Below are positions 18,147 to 27,343 of a stretch of DNA of 64,000 nucleotides, piece after piece (position 1 is the stretch's first letter; each line of letters opens with the position of its first letter). The notes beneath the pieces were generated by a model. That model saw nothing but the letters and a program-made list of their open reading frames with translations. It ran no database searches and was not told where the DNA came from. The translations under genes were made by a program, and so were the position numbers. Source of the DNA: Rheinheimera sediminis (GTDB lineage Bacteria > Pseudomonadota > Gammaproteobacteria > Enterobacterales > Alteromonadaceae); contig NZ_RZUF01000015.1 in the NCBI RefSeq assembly GCF_004005375.1, positions 1 to 64,000 on the forward strand, read 5' to 3'.

Positions 18147-18398
18147 GTGGAATCTCCATGTGTAGCCTGTTGCAGGTTGAATGAAGAAAAAATATGTGTT
18201 GGTTGTTATCGCCATATGGACGAAATAGTCGACTGGCGGAAAAAAACGCCGGAAGATTATCAGCAAATTGCCATACGTATTGAGCAGCGTAAAGCCGCAG
18301 CCCGCAATCAGGGGGAGACAGTGCCTATGACTGAAGCTGAATGGAAAGCTGCCCGTGCACGTAATGCTCTCAAATTAATATCAGGGGGCTCCCAATGA
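18147..18398 (+). CDS. DUF1289 small cysteine protein
   Basis: 83 residues with the DUF1289 pattern CVACCRLNEEKICVGCYR at the N-terminus, four cysteines suggesting a metal or Fe-S site, then a basic helical tail. The role of this family is not established. It starts at GTG 18147 with GGAG upstream. The stop overlaps the next start (ATGA), so it is the first gene of a probable three-gene operon with a MgtC-like protein and a cation antiporter. Confidence 0.75.
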   Translation: MESPCVACCRLNEEKICVGCYRHMDEIVDWRKKTPEDYQQIAIRIEQRKAAARNQGETVPMTEAEWKAARARNALKLISGGSQ

Positions 18399-18958
18399 TA
18401 TTGTCTTCTGACTGGTTTGATATCAGTCCTTTGTCCTGGCAAGCCTTAGCTGTGACTTTGTTGGCAGGCAGTATTGTTGGTCTTGAGCGGCAGTTAAGAG
18501 GTAAACCTGCAGGGATCCGAACCTCCATATTGATCACCATGGGGACTTACCTATTTGTCGCTTTGTCTTTAGGTCAGTCAGGAGTCATGACAAGCCCTCT
18601 GATTGGGAAAGTGGTGACAGACCCAAGTCGTATTATTGGTCAGGTAGTGACAGGGATAGGGTTTCTTGGTGCTGGCGTAATGTTGACACGTGAAGGCATA
18701 GTAGTGGGGGTCACCTCAGCTGCGACTATTTGGGTGCTTGCCGCCATAGGTGTTGCAACAGGTTTAGGTCACTACCAGGTTGCAATTTGGTTATCTGTGG
18801 TGGTAGTTGGGGTATTAACAGGTGTAGATATGCTGGAGAACGCCAGTAGCGCATTGCGTCGAGGAGTACACAGAACGACAAAAGACTGGATCTCCCGTAA
18901 AACTGCAAAGGATGTAAACGAAAGCCCGGATTCTGAACTAGAAGACGGTAAAAGATAA
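18395..18958 (+). CDS. MgtC/SapB-family inner-membrane protein
   Basis: 187 residues. The MgtC signature GSIVGLERQLRGKPAGIRTSIL and several membrane helices over the first 145 residues are visible, then a charged tail. MgtC proteins are tied to magnesium limitation and regulation of the F-ATP synthase, rather than being proven transporters. It lacks the long C-terminal domain of Salmonella MgtC, like many environmental homologues. It overlaps the DUF1289 gene by 4 bases and lies 20 bp from the antiporter gene. Confidence 0.85.
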   Translation: MILSSDWFDISPLSWQALAVTLLAGSIVGLERQLRGKPAGIRTSILITMGTYLFVALSLGQSGVMTSPLIGKVVTDPSRIIGQVVTGIGFLGAGVMLTREGIVVGVTSAATIWVLAAIGVATGLGHYQVAIWLSVVVVGVLTGVDMLENASSALRRGVHRTTKDWISRKTAKDVNESPDSELEDGKR

Positions 18959-18978
18959 ACAAAGAAGACAGGACGGCT

Positions 18979-20520
18979 ATGTTAGAAGCAGTGTGGATAG
19001 GTTTTGCCTTCAGTTTGGGTTTGTTAGTGCGCTTAATTGGTCTGCCGCCATTGATTGGGTATTTGGCCGCGGGCTTTATGATCACAGCCACAGCCACAGA
19101 TTTAGACTTGCCTAAAGAGGGGAATGCCATCATCGCCCATGTGGCACATTTAGGTGTGTTGTTATTACTCTTTACTGTGGGTTTAAAACTCAATATCCGA
19201 AGTTTAGGTAAGCCCGAGGTATTGGGTGGCAGTCTGGCGCATTTTGCCAGCTCAGTGCTGCTGTATGCCCCCATCATTTATTTAACCTTTGAGCCTGACT
19301 GGTATTATGCCTTGATGCTGGCTGCTGCTTTGGCATTTTCAAGCACAGTACTTGCTGCTAAAGTTCTGGAAGGCAAGCGAGAAATTCGGGCTTTTCACGG
19401 CAGAGTTGCTATCGGTATCCTGGTTATGCAGGATTTAATCGCTATGGGACTTTTGAGTTTCACGCAAGGAATTACGCCATCGCCTTTTGCATTACTCGTG
19501 TTACTGGTGCCTTTGCTGCGGCCCCTGTTATACAAGTTGATGGATTTAACAGGCCATGATGATTTACAGATTTTATTCGGTGTATTGCTAGCTGTCGTTA
19601 TAGGTGGTTCGGGTTTTCTTGCGGTAGGCTTAAGTTCCGAATTAGGCGCTTTGGTATTTGGCGCTTTGCTCGCTGGACATAACAGAGCTGGAGAGCTTTC
19701 AAAAACGCTATGGGGCTTAAAAGAGTTTTTCCTGGTGGGCTTTTTCCTGAAAATTGGTTTAGGCGGTTTGCCGGATCAACAAGCCTGGTTATTTGCGGCC
19801 TTGATGACAGTGTTATTACCTTTCAAAGCTGTGCTGTTTTTCGCCTTATTGGTGTTGTTCAGATTAAGAGCCCGTAGTGCCTTTTTATCCGGTTTAGCTC
19901 TGAGTAACTACAGTGAGTTTGCGTTAATTGTTGCCGCTAGTGTAATGCCGCAATTTCTTATTCCGCTGGCGTTAACTGTTGCCTTGTCTTTTGTGGTTTC
20001 GGCGCCGTTAAATCGTTTTGCTCACCCCTTATATGAACGACTAGCAAACCGGCTTATTCCGTACGAGCGCGACATTCACCATCCAGATGAACAGCCAGTG
20101 TCTCTAGGCGATGCCGAAGTGCTAATTATGGGCATGGGCCGCACAGGCTCGGCTGCTTATGAATACTTGGAGCACAAATGCCATTTAGTTGCTTTGGATT
20201 CGGATCCATCGAAAGTGGCGGAACATCAGGAAAAAGGCAATAACGTACTCTTTGCTGATGCTGAGGATCAGGTATTTTGGCAAGGCTTAAAACTGCAGGC
20301 TGTTAAAGCTGTAGTACTTTGCTTAAATGATGTGGAAGCCAAAGTGATAGCCACCAAAAAGTTGCGACAAGCGGGCTTTAGCGGCTTAATCGTATCGCAC
20401 AGTATGCATAAAGATGAGGCTGCAGCGATTTTAGACGCTGGCGCTGATCACACTTACCTGACGATGTCCGAAGCTGGTGTAGGTTTAGGTGAAAGGGTAC
20501 GTCAGCATATTACGCTTTAA
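18979..20520 (+). CDS. CPA2 cation:proton antiporter with TrkA-N domain
   Basis: 513 residues. About 12 membrane helices (residues 1-355) form a Na+/H+ exchanger domain of the KefB/YbaL type, followed by a Rossmann TrkA-N (RCK) domain starting at about residue 375 (AEVLIMGMGRTGSAAYEYLE, VALDSD) that would bind NAD(H) or another nucleotide to gate transport. Potassium or sodium is the likely ion. AGGACGG lies before ATG 18979. It is the last gene of the operon; the GGGGTCAG palindrome follows within 10 bases of the stop. Confidence 0.88.
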   Translation: MLEAVWIGFAFSLGLLVRLIGLPPLIGYLAAGFMITATATDLDLPKEGNAIIAHVAHLGVLLLLFTVGLKLNIRSLGKPEVLGGSLAHFASSVLLYAPIIYLTFEPDWYYALMLAAALAFSSTVLAAKVLEGKREIRAFHGRVAIGILVMQDLIAMGLLSFTQGITPSPFALLVLLVPLLRPLLYKLMDLTGHDDLQILFGVLLAVVIGGSGFLAVGLSSELGALVFGALLAGHNRAGELSKTLWGLKEFFLVGFFLKIGLGGLPDQQAWLFAALMTVLLPFKAVLFFALLVLFRLRARSAFLSGLALSNYSEFALIVAASVMPQFLIPLALTVALSFVVSAPLNRFAHPLYERLANRLIPYERDIHHPDEQPVSLGDAEVLIMGMGRTGSAAYEYLEHKCHLVALDSDPSKVAEHQEKGNNVLFADAEDQVFWQGLKLQAVKAVVLCLNDVEAKVIATKKLRQAGFSGLIVSHSMHKDEAAAILDAGADHTYLTMSEAGVGLGERVRQHITL

Positions 20521-20525
20521 TCCGT

Positions 20526-20578
20526 GGGGTCAGGCCTTGCATGTTGCATCGACGAAGCAACATGCAAGGCCTGACCCC
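20526..20578. repeat. GGGGTCAGGCC palindrome, copy 2
   Basis: 22-bp perfect arms (GGGGTCAGGCCTTGCATGTT then GC, and its complement) around a 9-base loop, between the antiporter gene and convergent sugE. It shares GGGTCAGGCCTTG with the copy at 10140, but the inner arm differs. It may serve as a shared bidirectional terminator. Confidence 0.7.
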
Positions 20579-20593
20579 CATAGCTGCCCATGG

Positions 20594-20908
20594 TTAGCTA
20601 CTGAGTTTTAAGCCTATAATCCCCAACAAAATCAAGCCAATACTGATTAAACGTTCGGCAGTAGCCGGGTCGCCTAACAAATAAATTCCGACTATCACAG
20701 TGCCGACTGCTCCTATACCTGTCCAGACCGCATAAGCTGTGCCCACGGGTAAATCCCGCATCGCAAGTCCGAGCATAGTAATACTTAACAGCATAGCGCC
20801 AATAGTCCAGACCGACGGCCAGAACTTGGTAAAACCTTCAGTGTATTTCAAACCCACGGCCCAACCTACTTCCAATAAGCCAGCCCCAATAAGCAGCAAC
20901 CAGTTCAT
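20594..20908 (-). CDS. sugE: SugE/Gdx guanidinium exporter (SMR family)
   Basis: 104 residues and four membrane helices. The small multidrug resistance fold carries the catalytic glutamate in [16 protein letters not shown] (E13), and the later [17 protein letters not shown] is typical of the SugE/Gdx subgroup. Such proteins export guanidinium in exchange for protons as antiparallel dimers. The guanidine-II riboswitch upstream strongly supports guanidinium as the substrate rather than quaternary ammonium. Confidence 0.93.
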   Translation of the reverse strand: MNWLLLIGAGLLEVGWAVGLKYTEGFTKFWPSVWTIGAMLLSITMLGLAMRDLPVGTAYAVWTGIGAVGTVIVGIYLLGDPATAERLISIGLILLGIIGLKLSS

Positions 20909-20929
20909 AAACTGTTTCCATCTTTTTGC

Positions 20930-20982
20930 AGTTGGGGTCGTCCCCAGAATATAGATGCTCAGTCAGGTCGTCCCAACTGGCC
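20930..20982 (-). promoter_or_regulatory. Guanidine-II (mini-ykkC) riboswitch
   Basis: On the minus strand two short hairpins both carry an ACGA loop closed by G-C: CAGTTGGG-ACGA-CCTGACTG (20960-20979) and GGGG-ACGA-CCCC (20934-20945), with a 14-base linker. Two ACGR-loop hairpins are the hallmark of this class. The downstream hairpin is 25 bases from the sugE start and close to its ribosome site, fitting translational control by guanidinium. Confidence 0.9.
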
Positions 20983-21046
20983 AAAGAAGAAAAAGCGCCG
21001 TAATTTTAATCATGCGAGCGCTTTATGACAAGCTTTAGGCTGAAAT

Positions 21047-21691
21047 CTAGTCGAGTGTGCCCGCCGCTATTTGTAAATCTTCAGTGGTTAAAAGCGCCAC
21101 TGGCAAACAGATTTTTAAGGCCTGCACCACCATGTCTACAGACATTGAAGCCACAGCTTTGCCGATAGCTTGTTCCGGTGCATAAGGAATATGTAAAAAA
21201 CCAGCCTTTACTTTGGCTTTGTCTTTCAACTGGTGCATCAACGCGTAAAACACAGTATTACAAACATAAGTACCAGCAGTGTAAGACACTGTTGCTGGTA
21301 TGCCTTGTTGCTTCAGGCTGTTGACCATAGCTTTGACTGGCAAGGTCGTAAAATAGGCAGCAGGGCCCTCAGTTACTACAGCTTTGTCTACAGGTTGCAG
21401 TCCTGCATTATCAGCGATACGGGCATCGATAAAGTTGATAGCAACTTTTTCAAAACAAAGTTCAGTACGACCACCGGCCTGACCCAGAGCCAACACCAAC
21501 ACAGGTTTTAATTCAGCAATAGCGGCTTTAAGTTCCTGTTGGCTTTTTTCGAATACACAAGAAAGTTGTCTGCTGACAACCTGCACTTCATCGTCCAGTT
21601 GGTAACCATCCAGCTGCTGTACGGCCAGCCAGGACGGATTGTTTTGTTCGCCACCAAAAGGCTCAAAACCTGTTAGCAAAATAGTTTGCAT
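21047..21691 (-). CDS. pcp: Pyroglutamyl-peptidase I
   Basis: A 214-residue cysteine peptidase (C15) that removes N-terminal 5-oxoproline from peptides. The opening LLTGFEPFGGEQNNPSW is diagnostic. The catalytic Glu region is in ELCFEKVAIN, the Cys in SYTAGTYVCNTVFY, and the His in FLHIPYAPEQ. It is cytoplasmic. It is the last gene of a minus-strand operon after the DUF969 and DUF979 transporter genes, which would bring in the released or related 5-oxoproline. Confidence 0.93.
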   Translation of the reverse strand: MQTILLTGFEPFGGEQNNPSWLAVQQLDGYQLDDEVQVVSRQLSCVFEKSQQELKAAIAELKPVLVLALGQAGGRTELCFEKVAINFIDARIADNAGLQPVDKAVVTEGPAAYFTTLPVKAMVNSLKQQGIPATVSYTAGTYVCNTVFYALMHQLKDKAKVKAGFLHIPYAPEQAIGKAVASMSVDMVVQALKICLPVALLTTEDLQIAAGTLD

Positions 21692-21705
21692 TTGTGCTCC
21701 AGCTT

Positions 21706-22644
21706 TTAAAACATTAACAGATACATCAGCACTATATTGACACCAAGCAGCACCAGGGCTGTTGGAGCCTGAGCTTTAATGACAGCGTTTTTATCTGGCA
21801 GCTCCAGAAGTGCAGCCGGCACTATATTAAAGTTCGCCGCCATAGGGGTAAGCAAGGTGCCACAGTAGCCACAAAACATACCTATAGCTGCCATAATGGC
21901 CGGATCGCCGCCATGCTGCAGCACCAATAACGGAATGCCTATACCAGCGGTAATCACAGGAAATGCAGCAAAAGCGTTGCCCATAATAATAGTAAATAAG
22001 GCCATGCCTATGGCATAACAAGCCACAGCCAGCAAAGGATGGTTTAAATTCAAATACAAGCTGGTCAGTTCTGACACTGTTTCACCCACACCAGCCTGAT
22101 TAAACAGCAAACCTAAAGTGGCCAGCAACTGGGGTAATAAAAAGGCCCAGCCTATGGCTTCAATTAAACGTGAGGATTCTTTAAATGCTTGTTGAGGTTT
22201 TTCCCTAGTCAGATACAAAGCCGCCAGTATGGCTAAAAAGGCCGCTAAACCTAAAGCCGATAAAGTGGCATTATTTTGGTCCAGTAAAGACCAGCCATCG
22301 CCTTTAACATGCACCAGAATCAATACAGAAAACACCGTGAGCAGTGGGATCATCAAAGCCGGGATAAACAACTTATTGCTAAGGCGTTTCACCGAATCCA
22401 GTCGCTGTTGTAGTGCCAAGGTTTGATAGGTGCCACCTTTGACACCACCAAAACCAGCCACTAAAGCCATCAGCACGACCAAAGCGCCGACCAGAGCGGA
22501 CGGCATAAAATCACCCAGTAGGAAAATCAGGCCATAACTGAACCAGAACAAAGCGCTGCTGTATCTTTTATCTTTGGCGCTAAAAAAGGCCACAGCAAAA
22601 AATAGCAAAGCAGCGACATAATACAGCAAGCTCATACTAATCAT
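21706..22644 (-). CDS. DUF979-family subunit of a 5-oxoproline transporter
   Basis: 312 residues, about nine membrane helices. DUF979 proteins occur with DUF969 and Pcp, and databases name the pair a 5-oxoproline transporter; I rely on that association. The ATG at 22644 overlaps the end of the DUF969 gene, indicating translational coupling. A short 14-bp gap leads to pcp. Confidence 0.8.
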   Translation of the reverse strand: MISMSLLYYVAALLFFAVAFFSAKDKRYSSALFWFSYGLIFLLGDFMPSALVGALVVLMALVAGFGGVKGGTYQTLALQQRLDSVKRLSNKLFIPALMIPLLTVFSVLILVHVKGDGWSLLDQNNATLSALGLAAFLAILAALYLTREKPQQAFKESSRLIEAIGWAFLLPQLLATLGLLFNQAGVGETVSELTSLYLNLNHPLLAVACYAIGMALFTIIMGNAFAAFPVITAGIGIPLLVLQHGGDPAIMAAIGMFCGYCGTLLTPMAANFNIVPAALLELPDKNAVIKAQAPTALVLLGVNIVLMYLLMF

Positions 22645-23362
22645 GGCGCTGCTCCTGTCGAGGGGCTTGCTTCAGTTCATCTTTAAGCTGGCGTGCCAGA
22701 TAAGCGTCAAACCTGAGTAAACGGCTACCATGAATCAGAAAAGCAGCAATGGCTGTTGGAATACCCCAAAGCGCTATATGCAGAGGGTCGGTCTCAATAC
22801 CGGATTCACGCAAAAAGGTATGCATTAAAATAATGGCACCAAAAGCGACAAAAATATCTTCACCAAAAAACAGCCCTATATTGTCAGTCGCGGCCGACAT
22901 AGCGCGGATTTTGAATTTGATTTTATCCGGCAAGGTTAAGTGTTTTTTCTCAAAAGCCGCTTCAGCCATAGGCGCAAGTAAAGGCCGCACCACTTGTGGG
23001 TGGCCACCTAAACTGGTCAGGCCCGCAGCTGCTGTGCTCTCCCTCAATGCCAGGTAGACCAGCAACAAACGCCCTGTAGTCGCAGCTTTGATGTTCAGGA
23101 TCCAGGCTTGGGCTTTTTCGCGCAGGCCATGGCGCTCCAAAAGACCAATAACGGCTAAGGGCAATAATAAAATAAGCGGTAAGTTACGGGTTTTGATAAA
23201 AGCTGTGCCCAGTGATTCCAGCCAGGTCAAAATTGGCATTTTCACTGCCATGCCAGTAGCAAAAGCCGCCACTGTCACCACCAGCACAGGGTTAAATTTC
23301 AGTAAAAATCCTAGCATCACCACTGCGATACCAAGCAAAGGCCAAAGGCTGAAATCGGACAT
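22637..23362 (-). CDS. DUF969-family subunit of a 5-oxoproline transporter
   Basis: 241 residues from ATG 23362 (MSDFSLWPLLGIAVVML), preceded by AGGA at a good distance. It is highly hydrophobic with several helices and a DNIGLFFGEDIFVAFGAI segment. It pairs with the DUF979 protein as the two-part carrier. It is the first gene of the operon. The 333 bp upstream to tig hold the promoters of both divergent units and no gene. Confidence 0.8.
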   Translation of the reverse strand: MSDFSLWPLLGIAVVMLGFLLKFNPVLVVTVAAFATGMAVKMPILTWLESLGTAFIKTRNLPLILLLPLAVIGLLERHGLREKAQAWILNIKAATTGRLLLVYLALRESTAAAGLTSLGGHPQVVRPLLAPMAEAAFEKKHLTLPDKIKFKIRAMSAATDNIGLFFGEDIFVAFGAIILMHTFLRESGIETDPLHIALWGIPTAIAAFLIHGSRLLRFDAYLARQLKDELKQAPRQEQRHD

Positions 23363-23585
23363 AAAAAATCCTGATATTTTTGTTTTCATTGCCTATTGGT
23401 ACACAGAAGCGGGTTGAAATGCGAGAGTAAAAGACCAAAAATGTGCTGAAAAATAATTTTTACCCACCACTGTTTTTTTGACTGAATAACCAGAGCCTAT
23501 ACAAAAAAATAAAGTTAAATTCGGCCGCCAAGCCGCGCCAAACCTGATGTTTCATCAAAAGCTCGACTCGGCGAAAAACCCTCGC

Positions 23586-23591
23586 TATAAT
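23586..23591 (+). promoter_or_regulatory. Probable tig promoter -10 element
   Basis: A perfect TATAAT, 105 bases before the tig start, in the sequence CTCGCTATAATGCCGC. No good -35 hexamer sits at the standard distance. The leader after it is about 100 nt. Confidence 0.5.
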
Positions 23592-23695
23592 GCCGCGTCC
23601 TATATAACAGGTCTGGGTAATGCGTCCAAATGCAGAAGCCGGACAAGCGAAGAGATGGCGTAGTCAGACGCCCGATTTGATTTTGAGGTAACAAG

Positions 23696-25006
23696 ATGCA
23701 AGTTTCTGTTGAAACCACACAGGGTTTAGAACGCCGTTTGACCATTACTGTTCCAGCTGCTGCAATCAGCACTGAAGTTGACAAAGAATTAAGAAACATC
23801 GCGAAAAATCGCCGTGTTGACGGTTTCCGTCCAGGTAAAGCGCCTGTTGCAATGATCAAAAAAATGTTTGGTTTGTCTGTATTACAAGACGTGGCTTCAC
23901 GTCAGATGCAAAACCATTTTTATCAGGCCATCATCGCAAACAAATTAACTCCTGCTGGCGCTCCTACCTTTGCTCCTGGTCAACTGGCTGAAGGCAAAGA
24001 TTTAGAATTCGCAGCAACTTTCGAAGTTTACCCAGAAGTTCAACTGAACGCTCTGGACAAAATCGAAGTCACTAAGCCTGTTGTTGAAATCACAGCAGAT
24101 GATTTAGAAACTATGTTAGGCACCTTGCGCAAGCAACATGCAACATGGGCAAAAACTGAGGCTGCTGCAGCTTCAGGTGACCGCGTGATCATCGATTTCG
24201 TTGGTTCTATCGAGGGTGAAGAGTTTGAAGGCGGTAAAGCCTCTGACTTTACTTTAGAACTGGGTCAGGGTCGTATGATCCCTGGTTTTGAAGACGGTAT
24301 CATCGGCAAGAAAGCGGGTGAAGAAGTGACAGTTGATGTGACCTTCCCAGCTGAATACCACGCAGAAAACTTAAAAGGCAAAGCAGCTAGCTTTGCTGTG
24401 ACTGTAAAAGCAGTTGAAGCTCAACAGTTACCAGAAGTAAACGACGAGTTCGCTAAGCTGTTCGGTCTGGCTGAAGCCACTGTTGATGCATTAAAAGTTG
24501 AAGTGAAAAAGAACATGGAGCGTGAGCTGAACAACAGCATCAAAGGCCGTGTGAAAGAACAAGTGATCAAAGGTTTGTTAGCGACTCACGAAGTTGAAGT
24601 GCCACAAGCTCTGATCGAAAGCGAAATTGACGTGTTACGTCGTCAGGCCTTACAGCGCTTCGGCAATAATCTGGATCCAAAACAGTTACCAGAATTACCA
24701 GCTGCGCTGTTCACTGAACAAGCCAAAGATCGCGTCAAAGTCGGTCTGTTATTAGGTGAAGTGATCAAAACAAACAACTTGCAGGTTGAAGATGCACGAG
24801 TTCAGTCTCTGATTGAAACTGTAGCTTCTGCGTACGAAGATCCACAAGAAGTGGTCCAGTACTACAACAGCAACAAAGAGCTGTTGCAAGGCATGCGTAA
24901 CGTTGCTTTAGAAGAACAAGCCATTGACTTAGTTCTGGCAAAAGCCAAAGTCACAGAAGAAAAAGCCAAGTTTGATGAGATCATGAATCCACAAGCTGCA
25001 AACTAA
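23696..25006 (+). CDS. tig: Trigger factor
   Basis: A 436-residue ribosome-bound chaperone and FKBP-type prolyl isomerase that receives nascent chains. The ribosome-binding signature GFRPGKAP is at about 43-50; the FKBP-like PPIase domain is about 150-245 ([14 protein letters not shown], then [18 protein letters not shown]), followed by the helical C-terminal arms. GAGG precedes the ATG. Codon use is of the highly expressed type. It heads the tig-clpP-clpX-lon cluster, the order seen in E. coli. Confidence 0.97.
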   Translation: MQVSVETTQGLERRLTITVPAAAISTEVDKELRNIAKNRRVDGFRPGKAPVAMIKKMFGLSVLQDVASRQMQNHFYQAIIANKLTPAGAPTFAPGQLAEGKDLEFAATFEVYPEVQLNALDKIEVTKPVVEITADDLETMLGTLRKQHATWAKTEAAAASGDRVIIDFVGSIEGEEFEGGKASDFTLELGQGRMIPGFEDGIIGKKAGEEVTVDVTFPAEYHAENLKGKAASFAVTVKAVEAQQLPEVNDEFAKLFGLAEATVDALKVEVKKNMERELNNSIKGRVKEQVIKGLLATHEVEVPQALIESEIDVLRRQALQRFGNNLDPKQLPELPAALFTEQAKDRVKVGLLLGEVIKTNNLQVEDARVQSLIETVASAYEDPQEVVQYYNSNKELLQGMRNVALEEQAIDLVLAKAKVTEEKAKFDEIMNPQAAN

Positions 25007-25035
25007 GATTTGACATCTGTTTGTCAGGCAGTTTT

Positions 25036-25071
25036 AATGGCTCGAACATCATAGTTCGGGCCATTTTTATT
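25036..25071 (+). terminator. tig terminator
   Basis: AATGGCTCGAAC, a 6-base loop, GTTCGGGCCATT and a T-rich tail, 30 bases after the tig stop. It separates tig from clpP, whose own promoter must lie within 25072-25232. Confidence 0.8.
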
Positions 25072-25232
25072 TGTAGCCGCCGTACTTAATGCTTCAGCAT
25101 TGTTGATCGACTATTCTTCCCCGGTGCACAGAATTTCTTTGCTCAAGGGAACCCAGATCTTTTCGCTGCGCTGTAACCTTAATTACTCAGGCTCTAATTA
25201 CAGCCCCTCTTTTCAATGAAGGAAATCGCATT

Positions 25233-25856
25233 ATGGCATTTGAGCCGAGAATGAATGAGTTAGTGAATGCCTTAGTTCCTATCGTTATTGAACAAACTGC
25301 TAAGGGTGAGCGCTCTTTTGATATTTATTCACGTTTATTAAAAGAACGGGTGATTTTTTTAACAGGTCAGGTCGAAGACCATATGGCCAATTTGATCGTT
25401 GCTCAGCTGTTGTTTTTAGAATCTGAGAATCCGGAAAAAGATATTTATATCTATATCAATTCACCAGGTGGCTCTGTCACTGCGGGTTTATCTATCTACG
25501 ACACTATGCAATATATCAAGCCAAATATTGCTACAGTCTGTATAGGTCAGGCCTGCAGCATGGGTGCATTTTTATTATCTGGTGGTACTAAAGGCAAGCG
25601 TTATTGCTTACCTAACGCTCGTGTAATGATTCACCAACCTTTAGGTGGTTTCCAGGGCCAGGCGACTGATTTTGAAATTCATGCCCGTGAAATTCTTTAT
25701 ATTAAAGAAAAATTAAACCGCTTGATGGCAGAGCACTGTGGCAAAACTTATGAACAGGTTTGTAAAGACACAGAGCGTGATAACTTCTTAAGTGCACAGC
25801 AAGCCTTGGAATATGGCCTAATCGATGCCATATTAACTCAAAGGGATGCGAAGTAA
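25233..25856 (+). CDS. clpP: ATP-dependent Clp protease proteolytic subunit
   Basis: A 207-residue serine protease forming the 14-mer barrel capped by ClpX or ClpA. The catalytic serine is in [11 protein letters not shown] (S109), the histidine in [10 protein letters not shown] (H134), and the aspartate near EIHAREIL or TERDNF. The mature sequence probably starts at ALVPIVIEQ after a 12-residue propeptide. GAAGGA lies before ATG 25233. ClpX follows 65 bp downstream, probably in the same transcript. Confidence 0.97.
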   Translation: MAFEPRMNELVNALVPIVIEQTAKGERSFDIYSRLLKERVIFLTGQVEDHMANLIVAQLLFLESENPEKDIYIYINSPGGSVTAGLSIYDTMQYIKPNIATVCIGQACSMGAFLLSGGTKGKRYCLPNARVMIHQPLGGFQGQATDFEIHAREILYIKEKLNRLMAEHCGKTYEQVCKDTERDNFLSAQQALEYGLIDAILTQRDAK

Positions 25857-25921
25857 GTTTAATTCAGGGGTGGTGAAAGGCGCTAAGCCAGCCACCCCTA
25901 TGTAGTGGAAGAGGAAGTTAC

Positions 25922-27196
25922 ATGTCTGATCATCGCTCTGATGGCGAGAAAAGCAGCAAACTGTTGTATTGCTCTTTTTGCGGCAAATCACAACACGAAG
26001 TGCGTAAACTGATTGCAGGCCCACAGGTTTATATCTGTGATGAATGTGTCGATTTGTGCAACGATATCATTCGCGAAGAAATCAAAGATATTTCGCCAAA
26101 ACGCGACAGCAACAAATTGCCGGTGCCAAAAGAGATCCGTGCTCACCTTGATGACTATGTCATAGGTCAGGAGCATGCGAAAAAAGTTCTGGCGGTAGCG
26201 GTCTACAACCACTACAAACGTTTACGCAGCGTGCAGCATAAGCAGGACGTTGAATTAAGCAAAAGTAACATTCTGCTGATTGGCCCTACAGGTAGTGGTA
26301 AAACATTATTGGCTGAAACCTTAGCCCGTTTATTGGATGTGCCATTTACCATGGCCGATGCCACCACCTTAACCGAAGCAGGTTATGTCGGTGAAGACGT
26401 TGAAAACATCATCCAAAAGTTACTGCAGAAATGTGATTACGATGTAGAAAAAGCCCAGCGTGGCATTGTCTATATTGATGAAATCGACAAAATTTCACGC
26501 AAGTCTGACAATCCATCTATTACCCGTGACGTATCGGGTGAAGGTGTACAACAAGCACTGCTGAAACTGATTGAAGGCACAGTAGCTTCAGTTCCGCCTC
26601 AGGGCGGCCGTAAGCATCCACAGCAAGAATTTTTGCAGGTCGACACCTCGAAGATCCTGTTTATCTGTGGCGGTGCTTTTGCAGGTTTAGATAAAGTGAT
26701 AGAACAGCGTTGCGCTAAAGGTTCAGGTATAGGTTTTGGCGCACAAGTGCGAGCTACGTCACAAAGCCGTACTCTGACCGAAAGCTTTAAAGATGTGGAA
26801 CCAGAAGATTTAGTTAAATATGGTTTAATCCCAGAGTTTATTGGTCGCCTGCCTGTGGTTGCGACTTTAACTGAGCTGGATTTAGCTGCATTAATGCAAA
26901 TATTAAGTGAACCTAAAAATGCTCTGGTCAAACAGTTTGGTGCATTATTCCAGATGGAAAATGTGGAGCTGGAGTTCCGTGAAGATGCGCTCAAAGCTAT
27001 AGCGCAAAAAGCCATGGAACGTAAAACCGGTGCTCGTGGCTTGCGTTCTATCGTTGAGAACGTATTGTTGGATACTATGTACGATTTACCCTCTATGGAA
27101 CATGTCAGCAAGGTTGTTATTGACGAGACGGTGATCCGCGGAGAGTCTCAACCCATACTAATCTATGAGACTGTAGAAGCTGCGGCTTCACAGTAA
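25922..27196 (+). CDS. clpX: ATP-dependent Clp protease ATP-binding subunit ClpX
   Basis: A 424-residue AAA+ unfoldase. The N-terminal zinc-binding domain has CSFCGKSQ and ICDECVDLC; Walker A is GPTGSGKT, Walker B is [10 protein letters not shown], and the ClpP-docking loop is GSGIGFGA. It ends with the sensor-2 motif [17 protein letters not shown] precedes the ATG. A GGGGTCAG palindrome lies just past the stop. Confidence 0.97.
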   Translation: MSDHRSDGEKSSKLLYCSFCGKSQHEVRKLIAGPQVYICDECVDLCNDIIREEIKDISPKRDSNKLPVPKEIRAHLDDYVIGQEHAKKVLAVAVYNHYKRLRSVQHKQDVELSKSNILLIGPTGSGKTLLAETLARLLDVPFTMADATTLTEAGYVGEDVENIIQKLLQKCDYDVEKAQRGIVYIDEIDKISRKSDNPSITRDVSGEGVQQALLKLIEGTVASVPPQGGRKHPQQEFLQVDTSKILFICGGAFAGLDKVIEQRCAKGSGIGFGAQVRATSQSRTLTESFKDVEPEDLVKYGLIPEFIGRLPVVATLTELDLAALMQILSEPKNALVKQFGALFQMENVELEFREDALKAIAQKAMERKTGARGLRSIVENVLLDTMYDLPSMEHVSKVVIDETVIRGESQPILIYETVEAAASQ

Positions 27197-27202
27197 GTAA
27201 AT

Positions 27203-27251
27203 TGGGGTCAGAGCAAAATTAAGTCTGCGATTTAATTTTACGCTGACCCCA
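27203..27251. repeat. GGGGTCAG palindrome, copy 3
   Basis: TGGGGTCAGAGCAAAATTAA pairs with TTAATTTTACGCTGACCCCA (two mismatches) and is followed by TTTTTA. It is the same outer arm as the copies at 10140 and 20526 with a different inner arm. Here it has a T-run on the plus strand and is a likely clpX terminator. Confidence 0.7.
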
Positions 27252-27270
27252 TTTTTACTGCGCTAATTCA

Positions 27271-27297
27271 TTGAAGTGACATAAACAGCCCCCATAT
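27271..27297 (+). promoter_or_regulatory. Sigma-32 (heat-shock) promoter of lon
   Basis: TTGAAG at 27271-27276 and CCCCATAT at 27290-27297 with 13 bases between match the RpoH consensus (CTTGAAA, 13-15 bases, CCCCATNT). It lies 47 bases before the lon start. Heat-shock control of lon is well established in related bacteria. Confidence 0.75.
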
Positions 27298-27343
27298 ACT
27301 GTTGAATCATGTCACCTGCAGTAAATAATTCGAGAGAGATTTC

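Noticed and set aside
25072-25232. A heat-shock promoter for clpP
   Set aside because: No pair resembling CTTGAAA and CCCCATNT at proper spacing was found by eye.
26599-27111. A 170-residue minus-strand reading frame inside clpX
   Set aside because: A shadow of clpX codon usage; no family features.
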